Below are positions 1 to 11,725 of a stretch of DNA of 64,000 bases, piece after piece (positions within the stretch are counted from its first letter, which is position 1; each line of letters opens with the position of its first letter). The stretch comes from Pomacea canaliculata (lineage: Eukaryota; Mollusca; Gastropoda; Architaenioglossa; Ampullariidae). Under the pieces are notes generated by a model. It did not search any database, was not told the origin of the DNA, and saw only the letters and a list, made by a program, of their open reading frames with translations. The translations under genes were made by a program, and so were the position numbers. The DNA lies in NCBI RefSeq assembly GCF_003073045.1, contig NC_037601.1:10155807-10219806 (forward strand). Reading direction: 5' to 3'.

Positions 1-760
1 TCATTTTCTTGTGAACAAGCTGTGTTCAGCTTTTGTGTGGACTGTGGCATGCTGCTGCTTATGAAGCAAGCATTTTTGTGAAGGCTGTCTGAGCAACAGA
101 TGAACATTGTCACTAGGCAACAGATATTTCAAGTCAAGGGACAGCATTCATTCAGTTGCCATCTGAGTGTTGTGACTTATTATGTTGGAAGACAGTGGTT
201 CTTGTTTGTGCTGCTAGCATGTTTTAGATCTTCATACTGCTAGGAAAGTCACAATCAATGGTTGCTGTGTGTTGAAGAAGTGCAGTCAAGATGGCTTTAC
301 ATAGTATTACTTGTGGCCCCTAGTTGTGTGCCGGTTAGTTGGGTGCCAGCAACATGGAAGCTGGGAACTACAATTCTGCTGTCCTACCATTACAGATATG
401 TGGCATTTGTGAAGTTAATGGAAGCAGAAGGTAAACAGGTTTAAAGAATGCTCAAGAACTGTTGTTTCCAAATAAATAATTTTGTATTATTGATTAGATT
501 TAATTATCTTTTGAAGATGAGAAATTTAATCGCCAAAGATTTTTGTAATGAGATAAATGGTCATGTGTAGTCCCTATATATTTATATTACTGAATACTAT
601 GTATTTAAATTACTGTTTATGATGTGCATTTCTGTACACAGGGGATTTTCCAATCATATTTTACTACATTATCATCAAAATATTTTATCAGTTACTAACG
701 CCAAATATTTATTTGATTATCCCATGAAATAAAGTGATGAGTTGTCCGGAATGCTTGCAC
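1..760 (+). other. AT-rich stretch, possible 3' UTR of a gene to the left
   Basis: No open frame here resembles a protein. An AATAAA signal at 728-733 on the plus strand fits the 3' end of a transcript entering from the left edge. This is only an inference, because AATAAA is common in AT-rich DNA. Confidence 0.2.
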
Positions 761-2100
761 ATTTTCTTTCTGCCTGCCAGTCTTGTTCTGTAAGTCTGTA
801 GTCATCCAAGGATGGGATGGTGTTTCCCAAAGCAATACTTAAAAATTAATTTACAGAAAAAAGTGTTGTTTCTTCTAACATTTTAAATTGTAGAGTCGGG
901 GATGGGGGGGGGAGCACCATCAGCCTATAGTCACTTGCTGCTGCTCTTTGATGCAAGCAACTTTTTTTTGTTTTTTGGTGGGGTGGGATGGTTGACTTAA
1001 CCAACTGCTATAGCTTCATGTCCATGAACATTGTGGGTGACCATTATGGCCTGACCAGCTGTTAAAGCTTTGGACAGGATTAAGAAGCTGTTTAAGAGAT
1101 TATAAATAATATGCTGGCTGAAAATATTGATCAGGAACTCATACTTGCTGCAATCCTATTGAGGATCCTTTCCCCCTGTCTCTTGCAGGTATTCTCACAC
1201 ACAGAGTTACAATGAATGTTTTTGTAATGTGGACATTAAGAATATTGACAACTAGTATTCTTTTATTCTAATTGATCTTTTAAGGTGTAAATTTGCATGT
1301 GGAAGTTTTTGTTGTGATTGCAAAAAAAAAATTTTTTAATGGAATGTAGTCTCACAAATTGTGTGGACAGTGAGTTTGTGTAAAGTGGGTGGGACAAATA
1401 TTACAATGATGGGATGTTATGCAAGAGACATACTTTGTAATGCACACAGAGTGCATTCCAGTAACTAATGCTTGTTTCCCTATAAAGAAATCAGACAGTA
1501 CAATATTGTGTGATAATGAGAATTGCACGTATGTGCCATTCAAATGCTGTGTGGTTGATGAAGTGTGCACTAAGTGATAGAAACGAGAACAGAAAATGTC
1601 TTGTGGTCCTGCACAGTGGAAAGAACAGTTTCCACACTAGGCCCTCTTGCTCTCTGTGGACTGAGTCCTCGGCTAAAAAGTATTTCATTTGATTTTTAAT
1701 TCCCATATCTTAGTACTTGTTTTACAAAACCAATATGCGTATTTTATTGTTTTTGAAGACTGGTATTATAATTTACATTACAAATACAACTTGTTAATTT
1801 CTACTTTTTGTTATGATTTTGTTGTTATGATGGTGTTAATTTCCTTTGTAGATGATGTCATAATGGTGTTATACAAAAGGTATGCAATATTACAGATCAT
1901 GTCAATGCTGTTACCATACATTGTATACCAGCACTGTATATCGATGGTGTGATCGTGCTATAAGGATATACTATGTTGCATACATTCCAATCTGAATGAC
2001 TCTGTTATTACCATTCCAACCTAAACTAGTCTGTTGCATACCTTTCCAACCTAAACTACTCTGTTAATCTTTGTTTCAATTGCCAAAGGTTTGGACTTGG
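761..2100. other. Non-coding AT-rich DNA, no gene seen
   Basis: I see no conserved coding segment, splice-framed exon or RNA gene here. The short open frames have no protein-like composition. A small tandem repeat lies at its right end. Confidence 0.5.
1966..2063 (+). repeat. Short degenerate tandem repeat
   Basis: The motif TTCCAACCTAAACTA followed by CTGTT recurs two to three times with changes, alternating with TGTTGCATAC. It looks like a small local tandem duplication with no evident function. Confidence 0.5.
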
Positions 2101-2109
2101 GTCGGCTGC

Positions 2110-4770
2110 ATGCGCACACACACACTCATGCCAACTCCATCCACAAAAACACAGCAGACCAAACCCCTTACCCCTCAGCCAATCCCAGCATACACCTCAA
2201 CCCGACCCTCAGCACGTACACCCACTCGAAATTAAACTTCTAAGATTCCAACAACAAAATCTCACTCTACAAAGCCAGCCACCCCTCAAAAGTCTCCTCT
2301 TCGACCTTCACCAACATCCCGGCCCTCTGGATCCAAAACAACTAGTCCACAACAACACCTTTCTTCACCTCGCTCAAATAGATTCGCAGTATTTTCAGGT
2401 GGAACAATGGACGTGAAGGAACGAAGGTCCCTTCACCTTCACCCCCAGGTCGTTCAAACACTTCGTCTTCTACCAGACGTTCTATGTCTTCATCCCATAC
2501 ATAATTAAAAATTGTCAAATTTTCTACAATGGAACTGTCGAGGAATTAGCGCTAATTACGAAGAACTAAAATGACTTTTACATCAAACAGATGCTAAAGA
2601 GATGGCCCTCCAGGAAACCTTTTTGCAAGATAGATATTTTATCCTGTAAAGGTTTTCAGATACTCCAACACACCATGCATTTTTAATTAAAACACAAAAT
2701 CTACTATCATCACAAATGGAAGTGGAGAAATGACTTTCAACCAACTAAAATGTAGGCAAAACATAATACATCATCAAGGTTGTCCTGAAGGCAGACGGTA
2801 ACAAAGAGTTACTACTAATGACAGTACATTATGCCGTTTTTTTAAACTTTCAGGGTACTGATAAATGTGATGTTTGTTGCTGTTGGGAAGGGTTCTCCTT
2901 TTATCTCTTCCCCTCATCACCAAGGAAAAAAAAAAAAACCTTCATGCCGTGCGAAATCGCGCTTTGGACAATCTGGCTCAAAGATATGACTGAGCTCCAA
3001 CCTTCGTTATTGCGATGAATGACTCATTAAATCAGTCGAGGTTCTTAGCCCATTGTTGCAAATCTTAGATTTCGGTGTCCGCAATTAAACCACGCTTGAG
3101 AAATGCAGCACTATTGGGATCCACAAACAGGCGGAGTGTCCTCAGCTAAACACAGCCAAACTTCCCACAGGTGGATGTGTCATCCTGTCGTTGCGTCTGG
3201 TCACGAGGGTCAAACCAGATAAAACTCCCGACAGATGGCGCCGCTTACGTCTTTACTCAGGGATCAGGGATGGTTTGGGTGACAAATACTCAGTCGCACT
3301 TACGCCGACTCTCCGATTGCCTAAGATGTAGGATTTTAAGTAAGGGTTGAGAAGGGTATAATTATCTACCCCGCTTCAGCTGGTTCATGACAGACAGTGG
3401 TGATGCCTTCCCTACTGGACCTGTCTGCTGTATTTGACACTATGGACCACTCTCTGCTCCTTCACAGACTACACACCCTCTGCGGAATTTCTGGACCTGC
3501 ACTATCGTGGTTCTACTCTTATCTCACTGATAGGACGCAGGCTGTGTTTGTTGATGGTCAAATATCTCGCTATGTTCCACTTTCATGTGGCGTCCCTCAA
3601 GGCTCAGTACTCGGCCCAGTTCTGCTAAATTTTGTAAACAAAACCACTTTCATCATACATCCAGTCTCACAACGTTTCTCATCAGTCATATGCTGACGAC
3701 ACGCAACTATGCAGCTTTACACCACCGCCTGAGTCTCACTCTGCTACCTTCACCATAGAAGTCTGTAATAATGAAGTCAAAGACTGGATGGTGACAAACT
3801 AAACGATGATAAAACGGAAGCACTCCTATGCCTGAGAAGAAGAAATCAACCTTCGCTCGTCAGTCTGGTCAATTACACCAAGGTGGGCGACACCAACATC
3901 ACCCGTCGGTAATCTAGGATTCATTGTCACTACAGACATGACTCTTGATAAGTTACAGCTGTCAGTCTGCCAATTATGTCAGACAAGCGACAGCTGTCTG
4001 CCTGCCTATTATGATAAACAAGTCACAGCTGTCAGTCTACCTACTATGAGTTCTGTATGATCAGCGCCATCCGTAACATTCTGTCTACGCGCTACCAACA
4101 CTGTTCTTTCTCGGCTTGATTACTGCATTTCCCTGCTTGCACTCTGCCCCTCATTAAGAGACTTCAAAAGATACAGAACTCTCCTGCACATCTGGTGCTT
4201 AGAGCTAGGAAACGGATACACACCACCCCTCCTTCGTTATCTACACTGGCTTCCGGTCCGCTCTGGCATCCAGTACAAACTGTCCGTGCTGTGTTTTAAT
4301 TTCTTCGCTGGGTTCTGCCCTGACTAGTTCTGAACGTCTCTTCCCTTACATCCCGGCAAGAGAGCTATATGCTCTTCATTTGATGATAGTATCATATCCC
4401 TGCACCAGAACAACATATGGCCACAGGATATTTAGTTATTGTGCAGCGAAACAATGGAACTCTCTCCCTTTCCATATCCGCCACCTATCAACTATTAAAT
4501 CCTTTAAACGTGCACTGAAAACACACCTCTTCTGGAAGCTTCACTCCCAACAACGATCCACACAATGCTTCCCTGTACAGAATCACGATTTTCTCAGTTC
4601 TTAATGTTACTCGGTAACTCTGTGTTTTCTATACTTGTCTTCTATTTCGTCAGTACTGTTGTTTATTCTTCTGCCCCTCGTATTCTGTCCATGTCTTATT
4701 CCTGCTGTAATCGCTAAGAGCATGCTCTGTAGGAGTGTGAATATACGCTATATAAATCTTTTTTTTTCTT
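2110..4770 (+). mobile_element. Decayed non-LTR retrotransposon (CR1/L2-like)
   Basis: Three pieces on the plus strand occur in LINE order. Around 2515-2690 an endonuclease start is readable (LQWNCRGI, then LLHQTDAKEMALQET). At 3397-3630 there is reverse transcriptase with [27 protein letters not shown] and the palm motif [10 protein letters not shown]. At 4380-4560 there is the typical C-terminus (AAKQWNSLPFHIR, then SFKRALKTHLF). The element ends with a tail containing CGCTATATAAAT before a T-rich run, as in CR1/L2-type elements. Frameshifts, stops and about 0.6 kb of unrelated sequence between endonuclease and RT show it is dead. Clade is by resemblance only. Confidence 0.75.
3950..4050 (+). 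repeat. 35-bp tandem repeat, three copies, inside the LINE
   Basis: Units begin at 3950, 3985 and 4020, each starting AAGTTACAGCTGTC or a close variant and carrying CTGCC and ATTATG. The 35-bp period is regular. It sits within the degraded RT C-terminal region and probably arose after the element died. Confidence 0.7.
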
Positions 4771-4779
4771 TTTTAGTAT

Positions 4780-7480
4780 TATTGTTATCAAGAGTGCCCA
4801 GTGGAGCAAACAAGGCGCTCACGACATTCCACAAAACAAATCACTCGATAACTAGTCACCCATCCGTTTCTTTTCCTTCGTTTGTTCTGATAGCGCCCCT
4901 GCGTTTGAAAAGATTACCTGCTCACCGCTCTCTCTACTATAGTAATAATAATAAAGATGTGATTTATACAGAGCAAACTCGATCGCGCTCTTGAGGCAGC
5001 ATGCTCTCTGTGCTTGAGACAAGAACGAGACTGGACAGCATAGGTAGGAGAAAAGGATAAACACCAGATAATGAAACAACTGATAACTAATAATGATGAT
5101 AGATCACTCCATGCACTAAAGAATGTTTGATGCCCTTAGCTGTAACTTGTCCATGTTGTGACCGTTCCCCGGACACCTACATTCCACGGCCTTCCACTGA
5201 CGCAATGTCACTATACCCGCTCTCTACCCAGCCAGTCGTACCGCTATGAATGGATTTCATCATTTTCATCACACACCCCCTATGTGACCCGACCTTGACC
5301 TAGACCATGCTTCCTTACCATGATTTCTAGGCCATGGATCATCAGAAGTCTATAGGCGCCGTTCTCGCGTGACCTCTCGCATCGCACACTGACGACCGGA
5401 GACGATGACTGGACATTAGACGCGTGCGTCTGTTCTGACTCGATCTGCAGTCAACTGCACGTGGCGAAGCTAGGATAAGAACGGCGACTGTCAGCAAGTA
5501 AGGTATACCTTACCTTCTACCCGTCAGTTACTACGCACAGAGCAAACAGCGGGAGGTGTAAATATAGTTCGTAAGTGTAACCATGTCAAAGATTAACATT
5601 TATATGAGTTTGTCTTTCTAGTTTTCTGTATTGGCACATTGTGAACATTTTTGTTTCCTTTCTGGAAGACGAGGTAGAGATGGATGAAGCTCGATGACAA
5701 TTAGTGGCCTGCGTGTATATCCGCTGTCCACTTGCTCGTTGAACACAGCTTCCATAGTCGTATTTTCTCTGACGTGGCGAACGTAGGAAGTCTGTCGACT
5801 GGTCGCCACATAACTGTTTTCTCTTCTTTTATCAAGCAGCAAACTTGTTCCCCCTGCAATCATGTGCTGTTGTAACCGAAACGGACAAAGAGCGGGTCTA
5901 CAGAAAAAGTTATGTTATTAATTAAACGTGAGGAAAGATTTAACTTGTTCCAAGTAGTTTTGTCTTTTCTTTACATTTCTCTTTATATAACCTGGTTATA
6001 CGCTAAATCTTTCCAAGGAAATACCCCTATTTCAAAACTTCATCGTGTCTGTCTCTGGTCTATTCACCTGAGAGCACATGCATGGCTCCCTCCCTCCAGA
6101 TTCACCAGAAACAACCGTCTTCTTTCAGAACACCGCTGAAATCCTTTTTTCGTGTTGTCATAGTCCTGACTTTGTTGTTCCTACTAAGGGTGAGGCTGTC
6201 TACATGTTCTTGTACTTATTTTTCATGTCTCTATTCTTATTCATATTTGTACGTAGGTGTGCGTGCATGGGTGTTTGCATGCGTGCGCCGTGAGATTCCT
6301 TTTACTATTACTGTAACCTATGTTTCAAAGGCTTTCCGACTGATTGCCAGCGAGATGAGAATTAGCCTCATTAGAAGCCAAATGCTTGAAATGTTAAAAT
6401 ACTTTGTGTTAAGAACACTTTAAACCTAATTTGACGAAACGACCCACCTGTGCAAAACATACAACTAGTCCTCCGCAGCTGTTTCTGCTTCTTATTGTAC
6501 AACTACAGCTTCTGTTTGCTTCTTACAGCCCCAGACGGTTCAGGGGATGGGAGAGATCGAGTGTCCCTGCTGGGTGTTTCTCCTTACAATGTCTCCTCCC
6601 TCATCTCCATGCACGCATACACTCACGCCTGACGAGAGGGGGGGATGCAGGGGAGGATGTTGTACCCGGACCCGCGTTTGTAAAGGGACCCGGTCTAATT
6701 GTAAGGATATTATTAATTACGGGGAAAAAAAATTACGATTACAATTATGAAAGGCCCGGAGAGGTTGTCTGCCCTGGGCCCGTACTGACTGTCGGCGGCC
6801 CTTCATACACTCAGTGGACACCTGTTATAACGGAAAAGCCCGGAAAAGATCGTAGTGATCGTCACTGTCCTACTTGCCGCATTTTTTTTTTTTTTTTTGC
6901 ACGGAACGGACTTTCCTTCATTCTCATTGCCTCTCGTCTGCCTCGGGAAGTTCCGCAACACTCGAAGCTAACTCAGGCCGCTCCCTGTAGTGATGGGCTG
7001 ATGGCAGGGACTTATTTTTGTTCGCAGACCTTGATACGCATGACAGGAGAGGGTGTCAACCTGAAGGAGACTGGAGAGAGACTGAGGGGCTGTCATAGTC
7101 TTGTACACCTGTACACCAAGCTTCCACCCAGGTAAGCTGCTACTCTTGTAGTTGTTACATAAGCTCGCTACACTGTGCTAGTGGCGTCTTCACGGCCTCG
7201 CCCCCACCACTTACAAGCTAACCTGAGAAGGAAATTAAGAAATGGGATCGAGGGCGTCACAACGGCCACATACAGGGAACAGTACATTGTACCAGAGACG
7301 TTAAATAATTATCTGATTGTACATTGTACTTTGACTGGTCAACTTGTTAGACTTCAGTGGTCATGGTTTTTAAACTGTGTGTTGCCTAGACAGAGTATTT
7401 CACAGCATGTCTACCTTTGTAACCTTGGCTAACTGTCGAGCTGCCTTCACCTTTCACTTATAGTGACATCACTGCCAGCT
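4780..7480. other. Intergenic, no gene recognised
   Basis: About 2.7 kb with slightly higher GC than the flanks. Open frames up to 234 codons occur, but none has a recognisable domain, and one runs through a poly-T tract. I see no RNA gene and no clear repeat family. Confidence 0.45.
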
Positions 7481-7493
7481 GTCACTGTCGACC

Positions 7494-7548
7494 TCTGACG
7501 TCATTGCACTCGGCACGTTGGTGCAACGTGCGGTGTTTTATATTTAGA
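7494..7548 (+). promoter_or_regulatory. Candidate promoter of the cytochrome b5-domain gene
   Basis: A perfect palindromic cAMP-response element TGACGTCA lies at 7496-7503 and a TATA-like TTTTATATTTA at 7536-7546. Both are about 0.3 kb upstream of the b5 gene's ATG at 7827. The spacing is plausible for a core promoter, but no transcription start is known. Confidence 0.35.
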
Positions 7549-7826
7549 CAACAGTTTGTCCGGCGTTTATAGTCGTTTGCATACGGAAACATCTTTATCA
7601 CTTGTCTGCATTGTCTACACTAATTCATATCGCTGACCGCGTCACTGTTGTCATGGCAACTTGCTGTGTTTTGAGGGCCATGCGTTGATAAGCGACATCC
7701 CTGGCTGTCACAACACACGACAGACGTATATATAGGTTGCAGTACAGGTCATAGTATAAGCTGTATATATTACAAAGTTTTTCTCCATTCAGTAAAGCGT
7801 GGGAAGTCATCAGCTCTTGGGTCGTC

Positions 7827-9215
7827 ATGACGACTTGCGTGCACACCGCCCCCGTCCTCGTGCCCTCGTGCTCGTGCAGAGAAAGTGAGCAGGTGCCACC
7901 CGTGTACACCCGGAGTGAAGTCAGACAGCACTGTCACGTCGCGTCGTGTTGGATCATCGTCGATGATGAAGTGTACGACGTCACCAAGTTTCTTCTACAG
8001 GTTGGTGGTGATTACAAGGCCTGCCTCCACCACGTGGCATGATGAGTGAACTACTTTCACCTCACCACTGGTCTCTCCTGACTACTAGTCTCTCCTTGCC
8101 ATTACTTTCTCCTCGCCACTACGTACTTTCTTTCTGATGCTTTCTTTCTTTTTCGTCTTTTATTAAATGGAAAGAATTTTTGAAATCTTTCAGAACATAA
8201 AAAGGATATAAGAAATCCAAAGCAAAATGCTTCTGCTAAGTCGTATGTGCTTTTTTTTTTTTAATGAAAAAGTCACTGTGATGTTATGACGGTAGAAAAT
8301 GTGGCTACCATTAAAAAAAGCATGTATTGTCGAATTTGAGAGTTTGAGAAGGTCACATGACATGGAGAATAATTAGGGACCTGCTGGGGCAATAGTGACT
8401 CTTGTCGCCATGGCAATATAAAGCCGCAGGACCGTTAGCTCCTTCACCGGGTAGTCCATTAGACTGATTAGAGATTATGTTTCTTGTGTCGTCAGCATCC
8501 GGGTGGAGAGGACTTAATCCTGGAGCATGCCGGCCTTGACGCCTCCTCTGCATTCTGGGACAAAGGTCACAGCAGCGACGCGCACCACCTGCTGCGAGAA
8601 TACTACATCGGCAAGATCAAAGACGTGAGTGTTGGAGCAGTCTTCACTGCACACCTTCGCTACCTGCCTGTCTATTGCTTATTGTTTGTAGAAAACTTGG
8701 TATTGTTGTGTGCCAGACACAAACAAAGGTCGGTGTCTGAGACTGGTGTCCCTGATGTCTTGTCAACAGTTCGCTTTGACGATAAACCAGATAACAGCAA
8801 GGAATATAGTGCAATATGCTGACGTACCCACCCCTTGTACACATGTCCATTACTTGTCAGATGCCAATGATAGGTCACGTGACGTAGTTGTCCTGGGCAG
8901 ACGGCATCATGCCTTTATTCTCACATGCTAACAGCTAATCTGATGTGCTAACATATCTAGTTATCTGACTGACAAACCAATGGCAAGTTTAGCAGAGACC
9001 ATTAGTCCTCATCAAACATGCTGGCTGTTGCGACAGTAGAAAATAAGCAAACAGGTGTGACTGCCCACCTCAGTCAAGTCGCTCTCAGTAGCCACGTACG
9101 TCGTTAAATAGCTTGAACCGCGCTTTACTGCTGTTGATGTGTGTAGTGGTTATGCTCTTTGTCGTTCGATGTCCTATATACATTACTACGATTATTATTA
9201 TTATTATTATTATTA

Positions 9216-9266
<51 letters not shown>

Positions 9267-9492
9267 TTCAACACTTCTACAATTTGTTGTGTTATTCCTC
9301 CATCTTACGAGTTGTGATAGGACCGTCTGATGGGAAAGGTCTCAGACAACTAAAACGAGGTCATTTCAGTCGGCACATCCACTTTGCCAAGTAGTGGGCC
9401 TTACACCAGATTCGTTTATCTGTGCTCCTGTTGATGAAGTTAAATACAGCTCATTTTCATTTTCGTTCCAGGAATCGACACCCAAGACATGA
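7827..9492 (+). CDS. Small cytochrome b5-domain protein (FA2H-like b5 fold)
   Basis: A haem-binding, electron-transfer type protein. Exons: 7827-8000, 8496-8624, and a terminal exon at 9472-9492, all in phase 0. The joined protein is about 107 aa. Exon 1 gives WIIVDDEVYDVTKFLLQ and exon 2 starts HPGGEDLILEHAG and ends LREYYIGKIKD. The two axial haem ligands are His59 (HPGG) and His83 (GHSSDA), 24 residues apart as in classical b5. The EYYIG ending resembles the N-terminal b5 domain of fatty acid 2-hydroxylase, but no hydroxylase domain follows, so this is a free-standing b5 protein or a truncated relative. There is no signal peptide or membrane anchor. The last exon (six codons, ESTPKT) competes with another in-phase exon at 9608-9913. 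AATAAA signals lie at 9950 and 10183. Confidence 0.75.
9191..9264 (+). repeat. (ATT)n microsatellite
   Basis: About 24 near-perfect ATT/TTA units with one register slip near 9216. It lies in the second intron of the b5 gene and creates poly-Ile/poly-Asn pseudo-frames on both strands. Confidence 0.95.
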
Positions 9493-9607
9493 CTGATGAC
9501 TGAATGTCGCTGAGGTTTATGGCGTCACTGCAGCCCAGATGTCATCCATCTCGACAACATCGGTTTTTAGCCCGTACTGACGTCTCTCACATCACACTCA
9601 GTTTCAG

Positions 9608-9913
9608 GCAAAAAACAAAACAACCGAGTGTGTTTTCCCTTTATATTTGATTGATCTGTCAAGACCTTTTCACTTTATCTTGGATGGTGATGCATTGGTT
9701 CAGCAACTGGATAGCAGCTGTCACTTTGGACACAGTAATTCTGGTATTGGGTGTGCGTTTGTAAGGGCAGTCTACAAGGACAGCTTTACAGTGTTGAGGT
9801 GCTACAACAGGGAGACATGTTACCAGGACTGTGCTTCATTATCAGAGTTGTGTGGAGGGGTGCACTTTGCAATAACAAATGCATTGTTGGCGGAGTTCAT
9901 AAAATGTGACTAG
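9608..9913 (+). CDS. Alternative last exon of the b5 gene or orphan open frame
   Basis: An acceptor (ACTCAGTTTCAG) at 9607 opens a 101-codon frame ending in TAG at 9911-9913. Its phase (0) matches the end of b5 exon 2, so splicing 8624 to 9608 would give a protein of about 202 aa with a Cys-rich C-terminal extension. The frame contains SRPFHFILDGDALVQQ and several Cys (CHFGH, RCYNRETCYQDC). I do not recognise the family. It could equally be 3' UTR of the shorter form. AATAAA at 9950 follows closely. Confidence 0.3.
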   Translation, partial: AKNKTTECVFPLYLIDLSRPFHFILDGDALVQQLDSSCHFGHSNSGIGCAFVRAVYKDSFTVLRCYNRETCYQDCASLSELCGGVHFAITNALLAEFIKCD

Positions 9914-10029
9914 AATTCATTGTCAGTCAGATATGGCTGTGCCCAAACAAATAAATACACAAGATGAACAGGTGTCACTTTGACCCCTGGCCTGAAGACA
10001 AGTACATCAAATATACTTGTCAACAGCTT

Positions 10030-11725
10030 TTTATTGGTGATTTACAAAAAAAGTTGTAATTCCCCCACCAGCCAGCTTGCACTTACACGAATTTTATCAC
10101 AATGTGGTCACTCCTTTTATACCTTGTTTTTCTCCTGATTAGGTAAACAATTGTGGTGTTGTGTCTTTGTGTGCAAGTCCTAAATAAAGGTTATCCAACA
10201 TCAGTAACTGTGGTTTCTAAATTAATGAAGATGGCAACTAGAAGACATCAGTGAACTGGAGTAGTGTGTGTGTGCTTTGCATGTACAACCTGATTTGCAA
10301 GTGAACACTGACACAAGAGGTATTCTGTTCTTACTCCTCATGGAGTCCTCAAAATGCACATGTTGATGAAATGCCTTGATTATCTTGGGTATCTGTTTTT
10401 GAATGTTATTCAGGAATAGTTTTTTTTTTTTAAGAATGACTCAAATGGATCCTTAAATTGAATTTTTTTTATTTCCTTAATAATGCAAGAAAAATAAGAC
10501 ATTTATTATGACTGGCAACAATTGTGCATGAGCAGAAATATGCATAGGTGAGTAAATGTTAAGATACATGAGGCCAACAGTGCCGTAATATTTCCTGGTA
10601 AAGTCACCATTCCTATCTATCGCCGACATAAAACCTAAACCCTCCTGCCCAATAACAAATACAATAAATTAATTATGCACTATACGTTCAGTGCCTGAAG
10701 ACAAGACACAAAAACTGAGACAAAGTGCATATTTAGTGTAAACATAACTGGTTCGAGATGACTGTGACCATGGTGCTCACCTACCATATCTTTCGGAGGG
10801 ATAATAAGAAATTTCCCCACCATACCATATGCCATAAAAGAACTCAAACACAACTATCAAATCTTTTTAAATATTCAAAAGGTCTCATAAAAATGGATGT
10901 CTAAATTTATGATGCATCAGCGGCTATCAAACAAGTGAACAAGTATAACTATTTATAAGGCCACACAGTGAATTATTGAAGGTCTGATTTCAAAGTTTTG
11001 CACAGAGTTGCCAGGTTATAAAGTACATGAATTAAGAAGCAAAGCTGCCAACAGTAAGATGAATTTTTTTTCTGTGTAAGTTATTGGCAAATATCAACAG
11101 AATGATTCTGATACATGGCAACTCCTCCCCCCCTTTTTACACCAAATACCTTCACCAGCATGATGAAATCTATATTTTATTACGGCCCATGAGATAAAGA
11201 CTAATGCATTAACAAACAAAATTTATTAGCAGTCGACTGATACTCTTTCCTCGTTAAAAATAAAAATGTCTTCAGGAACTTATGTCAATGAAATGATATT
11301 TCTAGTTAGATGCAACGATATTTTAACTTAATTCTTGATCAACACAATTTATTGAATCTAAGCAGTAATTTCACATTGCAATCATTTCATGTTCTTTCTT
11401 GTAGTAGCATCCTCAATTCATAGTCTTTTACTAACATAATCTGATATGTTTTTGGTCATAGTTAATGACAGGTATCATATAGAAAAATAAAATATATCTT
11501 GTGAAATAAAAGAAAAGCTACAATGTATTATTTCTGTGAAGTGCAGAAAACAAGCCATTCTTCGAGGCAAAAATACAATGCATCATGTTTATTTTTGTTG
11601 GGCGATAGAGGAAAATAATGTGTCATGTAAATGAAATATATCTGAAAGTCAAGCTAAAGTGAAATGTACACATGTACAGAGGAAAGAAATGCCAATGGGG
11701 CATCCCATTTCTTCCTTCATCTGCA
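10030..11725 (-). other. 3' UTR of TRIQK (minus strand)
   Basis: This is the 1.7 kb between the TRIQK stop codon and a minus-strand AATAAA at 10030-10035. No other gene is visible. The end overlaps the plus-strand b5 transcript if that uses its distal poly-A signal at 10183. Confidence 0.45.

Noticed and set aside
5618..5863. Minus-strand 81-codon frame in GC-richer DNA
   Set aside because: Nothing in it resembles a protein family, and no splice partners were found.
6431..7135. 234-codon open frame
   Set aside because: It runs through a poly-T tract and has low-complexity, frame-shifting composition with no domain or splice context. It is probably chance.
9085..9394. Poly-Asn and poly-Ile/Leu open frames
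   Set aside because: They are produced entirely by the (ATT)n microsatellite.
7827..9492. Full fatty acid 2-hydroxylase (FA2H)
   Set aside because: The b5 part is FA2H-like, but no hydroxylase domain with histidine clusters and membrane helices exists before the opposing TRIQK gene.
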